Of a DNA stretch of 64,000 bases, positions 1-14,000 are shown piece by piece. The stretch lies in NCBI GenBank assembly GCA_017591395.1, contig WEDG01000290.1, forward strand, positions 90,001 through 154,000. The letters run 5' to 3'. The notes below the pieces were generated by a model. The model saw only the letters and a list, made by a program, of their open reading frames with translations, made no database searches and had not been told where the DNA came from. Position 1 is the first letter of the stretch. Each line of letters starts with the position of its first letter. The DNA is from Schistocephalus solidus. Lineage: Eukaryota; Platyhelminthes; Cestoda; Diphyllobothriidea; Diphyllobothriidae. The position numbers and the translations under genes were made by a program.

Positions 1-320
1 GAGTACACGAATAAATAGCATACTGGCAGCATAGGTACGAGCTAAAAGTCCAGAAACGCGCGTTTTACCGATCGTGTGCTATTGCATGAGGCAGATGCAT
101 TAATTTCCTCAGAAATAAAACAAGGCAGCATATGTGAATCCTGGGAGGCCAATGGAATAACCGACATCCTCGAAACTGCGTCACGGGGCGGCACAAATTG
201 GCAAAACACCCGTGTCTGGGCATTTAACTGGTGCCCGTGCTGCCAGTATGGTAAATAATTACGTAGTTCTATCCTACTGACTGCCTGTTGGTAGCCACAA
301 CGCGGGCTTTCGCGCCTGCT
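1..320. repeat. Two facing relics of hammerhead-bearing repeat R2
   Basis: A relic on the minus strand (about 1-70) and another on the plus strand (about 150-260) share the R2 tail, with the words GTGTCTGGGC, TTTTAGC or close variants, and TGCTGCCAGTATGG. The same words recur at 9,660-9,790, 23,640-23,720, 28,440-28,570 and 39,030-39,240. The catalytic core is decayed in both relics here. They lie in what should be an intron of PARG-A. Confidence 0.5.
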
Positions 321-544
321 CACCTACTGATCCGAAACCTCCGCTGTAACGGTAAGTCTCCGGTGTTCGATATAAAAACAGTCGGCTTGACGTCTTGAGC
401 CGAAACGCAAGGATGCTTGGCATTCGTCTCATTGGTCAGTCCGGCGGTCGATTGCGTGCACGGCACAGTTAGTAGGCACCTCACATGCTCATCAACGTCA
501 TCAACTGCACGGCAACAGCCATTGGGAGTTAGCAGTAGAAGCCA

Positions 545-1337
545 GAACTACCAGCAGTAATTAGTCCAGTGAGCACCAGCAGCAGTAACACCAGCAGCAT
601 CAGCAGCACCAGCACCAGCAGCACCAGCAACATAGCAGTAGCATAGCAGCAGCAGCAGTAGCTAATAGTGGCAGCAGCAGTACCAGCACCAGCATACGTA
701 GCAGCAGCAGGGATAGCTGCAGTCAGTTGCAGTCACTGACTAGCAGCAGTAGCACAGCACTAGCACTGTCAGTAGACTAGACTAGCACTAGCAGTAGCAG
801 TGCACCAATATTAGAAGCACTAGCAGCAGCAGCACCAGTAGCAATAGTAGCACTAGTAATATAGCACCACCACCAGCAGCACCATTAGCAGTAGAGCAGC
901 ACCAGCAGCAGTAGCACCAGTAGCAGCAGCAGCAGCAGAACAGCTAGCATTGGCAGCTAAGTAGCACTAGTAGCAGTAGCAATACCAGTAGTAGCAGCAC
1001 CAGTACAAAGCACCAGCAGTAGTAACAATACTAGCAGAACCAGCACTAGCAGTAGCACCTGCAGTAGCACACCAGTAGCAACTGTAGCAACTAGTAGCAT
1101 TAGCAGCACACTAGCACAGAGCCAGCATACAGCAGTGCAGGCAGCAGTAGCAACAGCACCAGCAGACAGCAGCAGCAGCAGCAGTAGCCAGCAGTGGCAG
1201 CAGTAGCAGCACATTAACTAGCAGCAGCAGCTAGTAGCAGAAGCAGTAGTGGCAGCAGCTGCACACTCAGTAGCAGCAGTAGCACCAGTAGCAGCACCAG
1301 CACCCCAGCAGCAGTAGCAGTAGCAGAAGCCAGTAAC
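545..1337. repeat. Imperfect AGC/AGT trinucleotide array
   Basis: Nearly every codon-sized word is AGC, AGT, ACC or GCA, with many interruptions. Translation on the minus strand gives a Leu/Val/Cys-rich open frame (957-1,214), which is a by-product of the repeat and not a gene. It grades into a purer AGT array to its right. Confidence 0.9.
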
Positions 1338-1654
1338 ACCAGTAATAGTAGTAGTAGTAGTACTAGTAGTTGTAGTACTAATAGTAGAAGTACTAGTAAT
1401 AGTAGTACTATTAGTAGTACTAGTAGTAATAGTAGTAGTAGTACTATTAGTAGTAGTTGTAATAGTGTTAGTAGTACTAGTACTAGTAGTAGTAGAACTA
1501 GTAGTACTGGTACTAGTACTAATAGTAGTAGTACTAATATAAGTAGTACTAGTAGTAGAAATAGTAGTACTAGTAGTAGTAGTACTACTAGTAGTAGTAC
1601 TAGTAGTAGTAGTACTATAAGTAGTAGTGGTATTAGTACTAGTAGTAGATGTAT

Positions 1655-1704
<50 letters not shown>

Positions 1705-1735
1705 CTAGTAATAGTAGTAGTAGTATTTAGTAATT
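1338..1735. repeat. (AGT)n microsatellite array with ACT switches
   Basis: About 400 bp of AGT repeats broken by single-base changes and by ACTAGT words, which let short segments fold back on themselves. The longest pure run is near 1,660-1,702. With the preceding AGC block it makes a trinucleotide tract of about 1.2 kb, lying downstream of the last visible PARG-A exon and so presumably intronic. Confidence 0.9.
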
Positions 1736-1983
1736 AGTAGGACCTCACAATTAGTAGGCACCTCAAATGCTCATCAACTTTCAACCTTTGTCAAGTAACC
1801 TCAAGTACGGGACATAATTTAGACCTCTGATCGCCTTCTCGTGTCTGCAGTATCAAGAAGGCGGGATGTCTTTCTTGGTGGTTATATTCTGGTTTTTGCC
1901 CTGCCTAGTACTGAGAAGCCCCCAGTGGGACTCTGTTGGCATTTTAACGATAACAGTGTGTACTGCAGGAGCAAAACACTCAC

Positions 1984-2092
1984 CTTTTAAAGCTTTGTTG
2001 CCCCTGTAAGCGCCACAACCCCAGTGACCACTTATCACTGTGGCCGGTAATCTTTCGTAGGGAGCCGCCAGATCGGTGAAACCGATGTATGC
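1984..2092 (-). CDS. PARG: PARG-A exon, 109 bp (GHWGCGA)
   Basis: Acceptor CAATTTTCAG, then [16 protein letters not shown] and [18 protein letters not shown], donor GTGAGT in phase 1. This is the WGCGA-F/Y-x-G loop of PARG. As I recall vertebrate PARG, the residue before W is Asn; here and in PARG-B it is His. The next exons (equivalents of 23,268-23,396 and 22,390-22,544) are not in the window. Confidence 0.95.
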
Positions 2093-5000
2093 CTGAAAAT
2101 TGGCAAAAAACCTTTTCACTGTCCAGCAACCGAAAAAACCACGAGTGAAGGTTAATACTAGGAAGCGAGGCCAACAGCTTCAATAAAGATGCATCTTACT
2201 AACGGAAACAAACTGATCCCATAGTCGCATAATTCGACAAATTAATCAGCATGTATCAAACCTTGTTTAATTCGCGCTGGATGAAGGACTTCTGAAATTG
2301 GACCCGCGGGTTAGTGAAACGAACTGCGTCAATGACTGCTGTTACCTTCTTCCATCGGCCAGCTGCATCGCTGAAATGCATAGCAAAAAGATCAAAATTG
2401 CTTTTTTAGGATAGAAATATGCAAATAAGCAGAGATTACCTAATGGGTTTTGCGAAGTTCGGCACCAAAAAGATTGTGCTCGAATTAACTACGTCCTGAA
2501 GTAACCGATTTCTTGAAAGTTAGAAAGACTGAGTGCCGACGGAGAAGACTTTGGTTTGGTAGACGCACATTGGAGCGGATTCACGTTAGGCCTAAGTGAC
2601 TGTTTTCGTAGCTAATAGTGTCCGCATCGCACTCTATGCGATTACTGGTCAGAATAATATTGCATCCTTCACCTAAACGTCATAGATAATTATTACCCAG
2701 TATAAATGAATAAAATGTCCTCTAGCATAGCAGATCAGCGGTAACTGTGAGTTTTAGAGTTCGCTACAGTTTCTGCCAACGGATCATTGCATGTAATCCG
2801 TCCAAACGATCCGTCAATGTTTTAAAAACTAGACTGATCCTCTTGGGCTCATGGCCTTGACTCCTGCAAACACGGCCTTTAAAAGCACAGTTTAAGGACT
2901 GTGAACAGCAATCTCCGCGTTTTATACGCTTTCAATGCCTCGTTGGTGTAGCGAAGGCATCAGCTCCGAGGTTGCTGATACAAGCGAGCCAGTTCCCTTC
3001 TCAATGTCCGGGTTGTCTCCCATTTACGAAATCAAAACTCGCCTTTGCCCTCTCTGAAAACAAACCATTCAACTCCCGCCCACAGAACTCATTCATAGTC
3101 CTCATAGGATGACAAGTACAACGACGAAGTCCCTTCCCCTGCGATCAATCAACTGTAAGTGCAGATCTTTGAGAGTAATGCAGATGAAATTCGGATAGAG
3201 AATATATGCATACAGTCGGTGATGGATCTCATGAAATGTGAACCAAAATTCTGAAACATGTTTTCAATTAGGAACAGGTTCCTGACTGGGGTGTTAATAC
3301 TGATCATTTTTCGCCAGATATCAGAAATTTGACTTCTGAATGCACTCCTTTTTAGCCGTCTGCGAAAACTACGCTCGATAAAAATTGGCGCTTATGTATT
3401 ATACTACTTATGAAGGATTGATTTTGGATATCCCTAGAAATTCAAATATAAATTTTTCAAACTGGGAGCCAAAATATTCTTTCTTATACTAATTTGGCAG
3501 ATAACCACGTACTAATCAAGTACCAGACTCAAGGAAATAAAAGGCTTAGGTTTTAAAAGGTGTTCCAATTGGAAAAAACTTTGAGCCCAATCTGCCATTG
3601 TATTTGAGTTTAAAGTTTTCCATCTACAAGCGATATGCTTTCGGTGTAATTTAAATATACATTGCTCTATGCCATTAAGAGGATACCATATATTGCCCAT
3701 TAAAATTAACAATGAATGCACGCTATGGTGTCAACTTTAAAAGGAGCATTAATGAACGGGCAGATACAGAGAACACCTGAATGGACATTTAACCGTCTAA
3801 ATATCTCCTAATTATAAACATTGATAGCCGAAAGATAGCCTTTCCCCGAGATCAAAAGTGGTAAAATATGTTGGTGGCTATCAAATAAACACACAAAAAC
3901 AATGTTTGACCATGCTTCCTACAAAATATATTCAAAGTTACAAAGGAATTAAAAATCAATATAAAACATGTAGACTACTTAAATAGTCATTTTTTACCGT
4001 TATTTTACGGCATCCTGACGTGTCCGAAATATTATTTGATTGTAGCACGTAATGTTCGATAGTTCTAATGAAAAATATACTTCCGAATTTCGATTAGAAT
4101 TTTACGAGATCGATCACGGGCTGTAGATAATGCCCTTCGCAATTAAATCTGCTCTGCTGAATATAACCCACTCCTCATAAATTCAGCTCTAGCAGGCATC
4201 GAAATCCACAGAAAGCATAAAAGCCACAGCTCATCCCACAATAACTTTTATGCAAGGTTACGAAACAACTTAAAAGTCAGTCCCTTTTTAGCAAAGTGAG
4301 TTTCGATGGGCACCCAATCATTCTGAGCTGGACTATGTGAAGAAATTGGACGTAGAAGTATATAATTTATAATTAATTTTTATTTTATTTATTTATGTAA
4401 TTTATATTTATAATTTATTGAACATACCCTTAATTTGACTGGCGTCGACCCATTTTACTTCTCTACCGCTCTCCTGAGTTTGGCGAAACCTACAGTAGTT
4501 TCCTGTCTCATGAAATGTCAACTGCAATTCTAAAAGGTGTTTTCGATTCAAAGGAATTACTTAATGAGAGTTGTCGTAAATTATTATGTAGCTCGAGAGA
4601 ATTACTTATTACTTACTTACTTACTTATTACATATTAATTATTTTGTAGCCCGAGGTATGTCAGCCACAGTACGAAGCCGGCTTTCGATAAAGCTACTTA
4701 TTACTGCCCACGAAAGTATACTATATAAAAAATGGCTACATAAGTAGTATACAAGTTTTTCATTGAATTTAAATGCTCTTAATAATTTGAATATATTTTA
4801 TAGTAAGCACGTACTCAAATATTCTTTCTTATTCTCATTTAATAGAAAAATACGTCGTCTTCAAATGTTATACTAAAAGAAACGATATCTTTCGGTTTTT
4901 AAAAATTTTATAATTTTAAGCTTTTTAAGGACCTTGAAATGTTCCTCCATAATGCAACGTATTCGAAAATTTATTACTGTCACCTAAACCGTATACAGCA

Positions 5001-8000
5001 CGATCCAAATCCATTACAAAATTTGATTGGCAAATTGAAGATTTTATCTGACGCATACCGTAACAGCCGGTAGCGTTCGAAATTGTTCGGCAAGTTAGAA
5101 ACCTTTTAAAACCGAAAGATACCCTTTTTAGGGCATAAAAATTTGAAGAGGACGTAATTTGCAAATCAAATGCCTAAAATAAATAATAGTTTTATGCATT
5201 TTTCTATAAAATATCCTTGAATTATATAAAAGTATTAAAACTCAATGAGAAAATTGCATAATACTTAAGGCGTTATTTTATAGTGGCGGTCAACAATTAG
5301 CTCTTTCAAAAGTTAGCATCCTACTCGGACAGAAATATCTTGGAGTTAGTCTGCAAGGTTATCAAAACGACAACCCAATAAAAGTTATTTGTTTGAATCT
5401 AAAAACAAATTCACAATCTCTGTTGACAGTTCATGAGATAGTGAATTTACCGAAAGGCGTGCAGATGAGGCGACTAGAATGCTGACAGCGTCTGCTCAGT
5501 TAGTAATCAACTCCCTAACAAGGACATGAAACCTCCCATTTCATCATGTTTGTCAAGCACAACATCATGATGAAATCGCACAGAGAGACCGGAAGTTTAG
5601 GTTAGTTGAACGTGGGCATTGCCTGCGAGTGACAGTTTACCACTGAAAATACAGGCGTACTGATAAGTTATGCTGGTAGGGTGGTGGTGCTGGATCACTT
5701 CCCGACAAACACATTTATAGTTTTGTAAAGTATAACATTTACAGGGGACGTACTTTTCTATCAAACGAGCACACGCAATTTTTTTCCCTTTTTCTGTAAA
5801 ATATATTTTAATTAATAAAAACAATGTAAGTCAATTATAAAATTGCATACTATTTAAGTAGGCATTTTTCCAGGGTAAAATTTCTGTGGGCGATCCGAAA
5901 AAAGCTCATTTAAAAGCTGGCATCCTACTGTGACTGAAATAATTTGGGATTAGGCTGCACAATAATGAGTACGAAAACCCTACATAAGTAATTTGTTTGA
6001 ATCGGAATTTCAATTAACATTTCATGAGATAGAGAATCAACTGAATGAAAATATTCACGTCTTTCAGGAGATGTGGGGGAGGAGAGAGAGGGCACGATCT
6101 ATTCTTCCGTTTCAGATGGTTCTCAGGGGAAGACTGTGAAAACCTACAAAGCTACATGACACCTTCAATATGTCCTATTGCGTGGAAGTATCAAGTAAAA
6201 ATTAATCAACTTCACTCACATCCCTTTTTGCGGTTATATCTTTGCAAACTGCTGGCTTAAGGTCCTATCAAATCAGGTAATCATTTTACGTGTTACAGTT
6301 CTGGGGGATTATGACGATGGTGTAGTGACCGATAAAACACTCAGGAATGATCAGGTCTCGCATGCGTTTAGTCGCGAATAGTGTACAGCTTGCCGATAAC
6401 TCACCGCGATTCACAATGTTCAGCCTCCCGAAAGTCACCTGCCCATTTGAAACTGCCCGAATATCCAGTGTAATTGGAGAAGCGCTCGGCTCCGAAGACG
6501 AGGGCAGCCTCGTGGGGAAGAAGAGATTCCAGGAAGAGACGGCCGACCAGCATTTCAGGTTTAATCACGCACATGATTTCCTCCTGGACGCAGCCCCATC
6601 GAAGAACTCCGCCACCAAGAAATCGATTGGCGAAGTCCACCTAGGAGTTTTGGGAATCGAAAAAGCTCAAAAGTGGTATTTGTTGGAAGGTGCGTCCATT
6701 CTATGACAGTTCGGATTCTTACTCGCAAAATGGCCTATTACTTTGCCGTCTATTTCCATTTATTGGCAATTTATGTAGGTTTTAGAGGAGTAAACAGAGT
6801 AAACCCACACATAGTTAGTCTACTTTTAATGGTTACGTCATTGAATAACCTAACAGAGTGAATGACAGTTGCCTGCTAACCGAGGCGGACAAAGGGTAGG
6901 ACGGGTAGGCTGTCTCCTAATAATTTAAATCTGACGGGTTGCGCAGATCATCTTGCATATCACCAAATCCAAACATTCTGTCGGCCGCGCATAATCTCCA
7001 TAGCCTCAAAAGCTAATGAAACCCTTAGCAAAGCCGTCACTGAAGACGAGCAAGGAATGAACGTGGCTTAGTTCGCGACCCTTCCCAAAATGATGTTAAT
7101 TCGAAAGTAGGTTGTTTTGACCTGATCAGTCCCGAAAGGGGAACACATATCGAAGATAGTAGCGCCGCTCTTGTAAGCATTCAAAGCAAGTTCTAAAGGC
7201 ACACAGCACTATTTGAAAGCCTAAAAATTGGCCATAAAATCCTGGGTCCCTAGAATAAATTACGGATATACGCAACAAGAGCAAGGAGTTTTGTTCGGGC
7301 GTTCCGAAAACACCGGCTAGGAAGGTTAGCATTCACTAGGACTGGATGGATGGTCTACTAGACTGCAAGTGGCGTGAAACCGAAGTGCCCTACGAAGGTA
7401 GAGACAACCGACCTCCATAAGGTTGCGGCAATTAATAGTGCTTACAAGGAGTAGCATGCCCAAAAGAACCTTCTGACTTAAAATATTGCTATATGAGTCC
7501 GCACAGCTACTGAACTAAGGTCTCCCACCCCGGCTTCACCAACAGCAGTGCAAGTATTCGAAAATTCCTATATCGACCCGAAGGCGTCAAAATTGAGCCA
7601 AGTCCGAAACTGGTCGATACAGCTGAAAACGCGAGTCCCCGGAAGTAATTGGGAAGAAGAAGACGCAATCATTGGACTAAGAACGTTGTCCACCTGACTT
7701 GTAGGGTTCATGCTCGAACCCATCCTTAGATGCAGCATCAGATACGGGTACGAGAGAATGGTAGTACTTGACGTCACTTTCTCCTCAAGCTGCGTACGCA
7801 ACTACCCACAGTCGAAAGGGCAGGCAGTTTACTTTATGACCGTTAGGACAACACCTACAACCTCGGTCTGGGTCAACTGGAAGTTGGAGTTGACCATAAG
7901 TTGACTGGAGGTTCCCCCGGCCGGTGATGAGGCTGATGAACTCAATTTCACAAGAGGAGTCATCAGACCTCTACCGGCTACAATGCATCTGCGGAAAATT

Positions 8001-11000
8001 CAAATAAACTAGAGAACCCGGACGACAACTGCAGACTGGGATGCATGAACCCAAACTAACAGTGCCCATAACGAAACGGAATTAACGGGAGTTGAGGCAC
8101 GCACAACGCCTCTTCACAAGTTCGACTATAGCGTGGTCAAACTCGTGAGCTCAGGGGACAGCCACACAGTAATGCTGGTACCACGGCGGTTGCTGTGAAA
8201 TGTCCACTCCATTAGCCACAGACCCAGATCCCGCCAAAACTCTTTTCAGACGTCACCCGGAGCGGTGAGTAACGGCTGACTTGTGGGGCTAACTACGACA
8301 TGAAGATCAGGGCCCGCAGATGTTCCTCGGGCTTAATGCCCCTGTTACAATCACCGACCTGGTTTCTTCATTAATAGTGTGCGGGATATTGGTAGGTGGT
8401 TAAAGATGTAACGGAAGAAAAACCCTGAAGGGTGTGTGTGTGCCAAGTTGCAAGTCAAGATTGATCATGGAGAGGTCAGCCTTACGTGGATGTTGTCGCC
8501 GTCTGCATCTTCAATGAGACAAGACGGACTTGTACCGAAGGGCACTGAACCAATCAGAACTTCACTTGACTCAAAATCCGGTGGTTTTTCTAGACAGCGT
8601 CTGCTGAAGGTGACTACTCCTGTGGGTGGGCCGTCTTCACCAAGAACGCGGGAAAAGTAGTGAAGAAGGCAGATGAGCTTTTCGATTTTTATGGAGCTGG
8701 CCTTGCCTTTTACCATACGGCCTGGCGAATTCAGGGTCCCCGCAGTACGGGCAGTGCTAAAAAAAGGTTTAAAGTAAGTAGACCAACCGAAAATGCAGGC
8801 ATGTGTCTGAAGAAGACGACCAGGGAGCTCTTATGTGTTTTCGAAATCGCGAGTCGAATCGAAACATTGGTAAAAAAAGCACAGTAGAGTATAAAGTTTA
8901 CAGTTTATGCAGGCAGGAAAAAGGCTAACAATCGGTAAGCGTTTGAGAATCAAAAGGTACTGACAGATTGAAAAATAAACTCTTTGATAATTACGCAGTA
9001 GATGAGTAAAAACATGAAATGCCATGGTAAAAAGTTGAGTCCGTGATTTCAGCATATAATTTATGTTGTTATTTTTGATTTACCCACCGAAGGACAATCA
9101 GCAAAGTACTACTATGCTGTATTTGTTAATGTTTCTATTGTCTTCTTGTTATATTTTACTTTCCTTATCTGCTGTCAGTTATCTCAGGTGATGAATAATT
9201 GACCCGCCATAGAGTAGTTTTTCCTTGATTTGATGTTTTATGATAAAAGAAATTGATTTTTTAGTAAATAATTATTTAGAAACTCAGCTATGTCTTTTTT
9301 GGATAACGGTTGTTTCTTTATCGCAGCATAACTTTCGTGGATGTGGGGTGGGTAACCTGTGTGGTACAAGAGATTTGGTTTGAGGTCACGAACTGCAATA
9401 AGGGTATGTAATCACAAGTACAACAGTCTAAGAAGTAGAAAATAGCTCACTTGAGAGTGTTCTAAACTCGGATTCTCTGGAAGTGGATGCCGACAAAGTA
9501 AGTAACGAAATCAGAAGCCTTTGTTAGTTCGATCATCTTGAATGAAGGCTTTATGCTAGGCAAGAACAGAAACTGCCAGCGGATTTTCAAGTTTGACAAA
9601 AAATGTAAAAAGTCTCATGTAAATCTGCCTTAAAAGAGAGGAGTATCTACCAGAAAGCATAAAGGGAATGCTGATGAACCTATTGATGATCCGAAACCCT
9701 CGCAGCTGTACCAGGCATCTGCAGAATATGGGCGAAACATGCGTGTCTGGGCTTTTAGTCAGTACCTCTGCTGCCAGTATGGTGAATAATTTCAGCCAAT
9801 AAACGCCGTCCAAGCATTATGGCCAATATACAAGTGAAAGAATATCCTCGCAAACGCATAACCCTTAGGGTAACGGGTCTAAATTCCATATTACCGCTTT
9901 TAATCTCATTAACCGTCAGAAATCCTGCCAAGGATGGCATAAATGATTTCTCATACACCGACCTACGACAGATGGTATGATGAAGGCCAGGCTGGAGTAG
10001 ACGGGAGCGGCCTTGCAGAAATTGGGTTAGAGTGAGCTAGATCCTAACGAGCATACAGAAAAAACGGGAATTCAGCAGAACAATTTCAAATCAGCGATAA
10101 TCGTCGTTTTAAAAACATATGGGAAATGACCTAATTCATGAAAAATGCCAAAAATTACGAAATATTGGATATCACTCGCAAACCGGCATCAACACATGTA
10201 CCAAAGCTTCGAAATAATAATGAACGACCTTAGGCGAATTTAAAACTTAAATGAAATTTGAAAAATAATACAATTTAGTTAGAATTACCACTTTTGGTAA
10301 CAAAGGGACAAATTCCGAAAACGTAAAAATTTGCTATAGCTGCGACTAATATATCAAAACGGAATTGGCAGGTAAAATCGTAAGCATACCATGTTGTGCA
10401 TATTAAAAGAAATTTCCTTTCATCAACTTCCTTTAAAAGTATTTCTGGCATTGGATTAAAATGAGTTTCGGATCGTTCTTGAAATACCGGCGAATACCTC
10501 ATGATTTTCAATGTTAAAAATGCATTCAAAAAATAAGCATAACAAGACCAACAATTTCGGTCACGACATTGTATGAGTTAGGTCATCTGCTATGCAAAAA
10601 AATTTATCTTTACACAGGAAGAGGCACAGAAAATTGTCTGGCCTTCCTGCAACATCCTTTTCTGCATCATGTGACACGGTCGCGGAAAGAAGACAAGCCG
10701 ACCAAACAACCACGAAACAGACATACGTAGCAGAGCTGAGACGACAGAGAGTTCAAGGTAGTTCTCTCAATCTCCAGACAGCCATTCCTCCGACGCATGA
10801 TCAGGTCAGTGGACTACCTGCAATAGCTAAGCGATCTTTCATCAGCGTCTTGCCATAAGTCTGTGTGAACCTGGTTAAAACAGTCCCAAGGGAAGATAGC
10901 GCTGTTTATGACCCCTTACCTTAACCTCTGAGTGTGTTTGTTCTACGAAACCACGCAGACTGACCTGCATCTAGTCTGAGATCACTGAACACCTATTTGC

Positions 11001-14000
11001 AAAGACTGGTACATGCCGGGGTTCCGATTGGCTAACGGTTCGATAGCGCTGATGACCCATCAGCCGGACCTACTTTACGGGTAGGCTGTGCGTGGGTGGT
11101 GTTCGCGAAGGCATATTTCAGCCAACGTGACAGGACTAATTCGTTCTACAAAGTAACTTCATTTCAGCTGCAACAGCACATATTTGACACGAATTTATAA
11201 GTTAAAAAAGGACTGATTACCAAGTTTACCACCGATTAGGTAGTACGGGGATTTGTTTAAAAGGCATTTTTTATTCAAAGGAACTTGCGAAAATAACCTA
11301 TTTTAGAAAGGAATTAAGAACGAAGACATGGGAGAAGGGAAGGGGTACTCCCAACTTCTTTTCAACAAAAAGTCTAAGGTCACGCGGATTCAAGGTGAAG
11401 TTGCTGCTAGAAATACTGAGTCAATGTTTAGCGATGAGTTCAATCCCGGCGAACGGGTTTATTCAGTGCACATGGAACGACGTGATAGATATGCTCTGCT
11501 TAGGATTTGGTTGCGATTGATTTCCGAAGTGACCGTTCCCACTCTCCACAAATCTCTTCATCAATATTTATAGATTATTCAGTGCTGCTTTTTGATAGCT
11601 GACCTTCCGCGCAGAGAATATCCCAGGGCAAAACAGAAAGCATCTGCTCCAATCTGCTATTAATGTCGGTCCATGAACTTCAAATCCATGCAATGTCCCC
11701 AAATCTTCCCAGTCGATCATGTCATTATTCTATCTCCAGTCCCTCTCTCTCTCTCTCTCTCTCTCGCACTACGCACAGCGACCGTAACGGTCAAAGAGGG
11801 TCAGATGAATGGATTAGCAGGGTCAGACAGTTTAGGGTGGCTTACGAGGTGCAGAACAAGGAGATGAAGTTGATAGTTGGAAAGTTGCGATACTCGGATT
11901 CAGCGCCAGGGCTAGTGCGTTGGGGGAATGTGCAGTAGAAGGCATTTGCCAGGAGACATGCGATCTGCAGTTGACTCAGCGAAAGACTCATTTCCTTGTT
12001 TTGCCTCAGAAGAGGAATTGGCTGAATTTTTCAAGGAAACAGGGTGCTTTGTTAAATGACTAAAAACTGCAAGAAGCAGATCTACTTCCTTGAAAACTAA
12101 GATAAACTCGCAAAAGCAAGCCTACGAAAAACGCGTCAGAGGTACGCTTTCTGCGAAGATCTAAATCTATTGCAATGCGGCTCTCTTGCACATTAGAGTT
12201 TCAAACTGAGGCTGACCTATTCACACTGTCCTGGTTATCTCATCCGAACTGTTGAATATAGAAAGTAGAGAGCGAAATAACAGTGCTATATTAGGGTGTT
12301 ATCGAGTTACCTATAGATACAAATGACAGGGACTCGAAGCACTTTAGCTAAGTAGAGTGGTAAGGCAATTAAAGGACCCCCATTTTATGCCTTTTATCAT
12401 CCAACCATGAAGTCATCTCCGTTAAATTGTGTATATATATATATATAGTCAGGAGAGGGAAGAAGCAAGTTTTTAAAAATATGAAACTTTCATTTGTTAC
12501 CTGTGTGACAAGTTCGGGAAGTCTAAGTGCAAGATCGGCAATTTTCTTCAACAGTGAACGGAAGTCGGGTCGCTTTTGCAGGGCAGCTGACAAACTTCCG
12601 ACGTCCCAATAGGGTTCATACTTCCTGTTGTAGGAGAGTATAACTTTCTACAGGTGTTTTGAAAGTAAAACTGTTACTCGTTTGCTAGCCATGTTCTCAT
12701 GGGTTTACTCAGTGAAAAACCAAAAAAGGTCTGATTCAGGCCCCAACGCACAAATTTGAATATATCATTACTAAGGTTTGTAAGCGCTTGAAAAACTCAT
12801 CAATAATGCCAAACACAAATAGTTACGGTAAACTTCGCTTGCACCACAGCAGTCTTTGATAGACACTAACATGGTTTGCACTTATCCAACTTCCTACTTT
12901 AAAGAGCACACCGGCGTTTTAAGAAGCTCTGTGAGCTGGTTTAAAAACGGCAAGAAAATCACATTCAATCAAAATACGGATGATACTATTAAAAGGTGCT
13001 GTTCAATTCCAACTAATGCCAAAAATACTAATAACTCATATGTGAAAGACTCGGCGACCTCAGACGGGTACAAAACCTCGACAACGAAAGGAAGGCTTAA
13101 GTACAGACGACGCTCGAGCCACCTGAGATACGAGGTCCCACAAGTAGTCGTGAATTGTATCGCACTTTCGTTTGCTGCCGAAGTTTCGAATCTCACCGAG
13201 TTTGTTACAAATTGGTCAAATGCATTATCCAAATCTGATGAACGCACTATGAGTGCTAATAATGACTATAATTTTTGCCAACCAATAGAAAAGCGTATAA
13301 GATATAATGCAAACCAAATAAACCCATTGACGTATGGTTAATTCACATAGTTCGACATGTAAATAGACAACATACCTTAGTAAACCATGTGGTACAGACA
13401 ACTTAGCATGTATACTATAATGTTGGTTAAATAAAGGTAATTCCACAGAAGCCATGTTTAAAGAACAAACTTTTTACCTCAAATGTCTCTGTCGAGTCTA
13501 TTGAACCGGAAAGCGCCCGCTGAATAACGCTCCAGCGTGTAACGATTTGGTCCTATTGATAAAGAAAAAAGCATTTCCCAAAAAATGATTAATAATGAGA
13601 TTTTCTTCGCTTTTTTGCCTAGGTTGGCTCCAAAAGTCAAACAGGCAACAACTATTTTGTGGTCCAAGAGATTCGAAAATTTAGGCATAGGACGCCATAT
13701 AAAGATTAAAATAATTAAAATATAAATTTGGCGCAGTCACTCTTGCAAGTAAGGAGAACCAAACACTAACAGAAAGGAAGGATTTAACTTAAACTCAGCG
13801 CAAAACAAGAAAGGTCACGGAGGTAGCGTGTGACTGGGTATGTTCATAGGCACCAATTAGTCGTTTTCAAAGTTTTAAAGCCTGTACTGCTTAAGTTTTA
13901 CAGAATTAAAAATTTAGAATTCAGGTTGATATTAGGACATGCGCTTGGTGTTGTTATTTTTATTTGTTAAATTGAGTCAAAGAAGGCCTTTTATAAAAGA

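Larger units (their letters stand above)
8697..11845. other. PARG-A intron, 3.1 kb, with repeat R2
   Basis: Contains an R2 repeat copy with a hammerhead-like core (about 9,560-9,800) and a (CT)n run at 11,741-11,765. The rest, including 10,000-11,650, gave no recognisable coding or repeat feature. Confidence 0.45.

Noticed and set aside
957..1214. 85-codon Leu/Val/Cys-rich open frame on the minus strand
   Set aside because: It is the translation of the trinucleotide array, not a gene.
1980..2183. 67-codon minus-strand open frame over a PARG-A exon
   Set aside because: A frame shadow of the 1,984-2,092 exon.
6347..6706. 119-codon plus-strand open frame
   Set aside because: Antisense shadow of the PARG-A catalytic exon, which has clear family motifs on the minus strand.
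12690..12795. Candidate PARG-A exon with VRW
   Set aside because: No acceptor at the right place, the frame does not join the next exon, and the implied intron would be only 30 bases.
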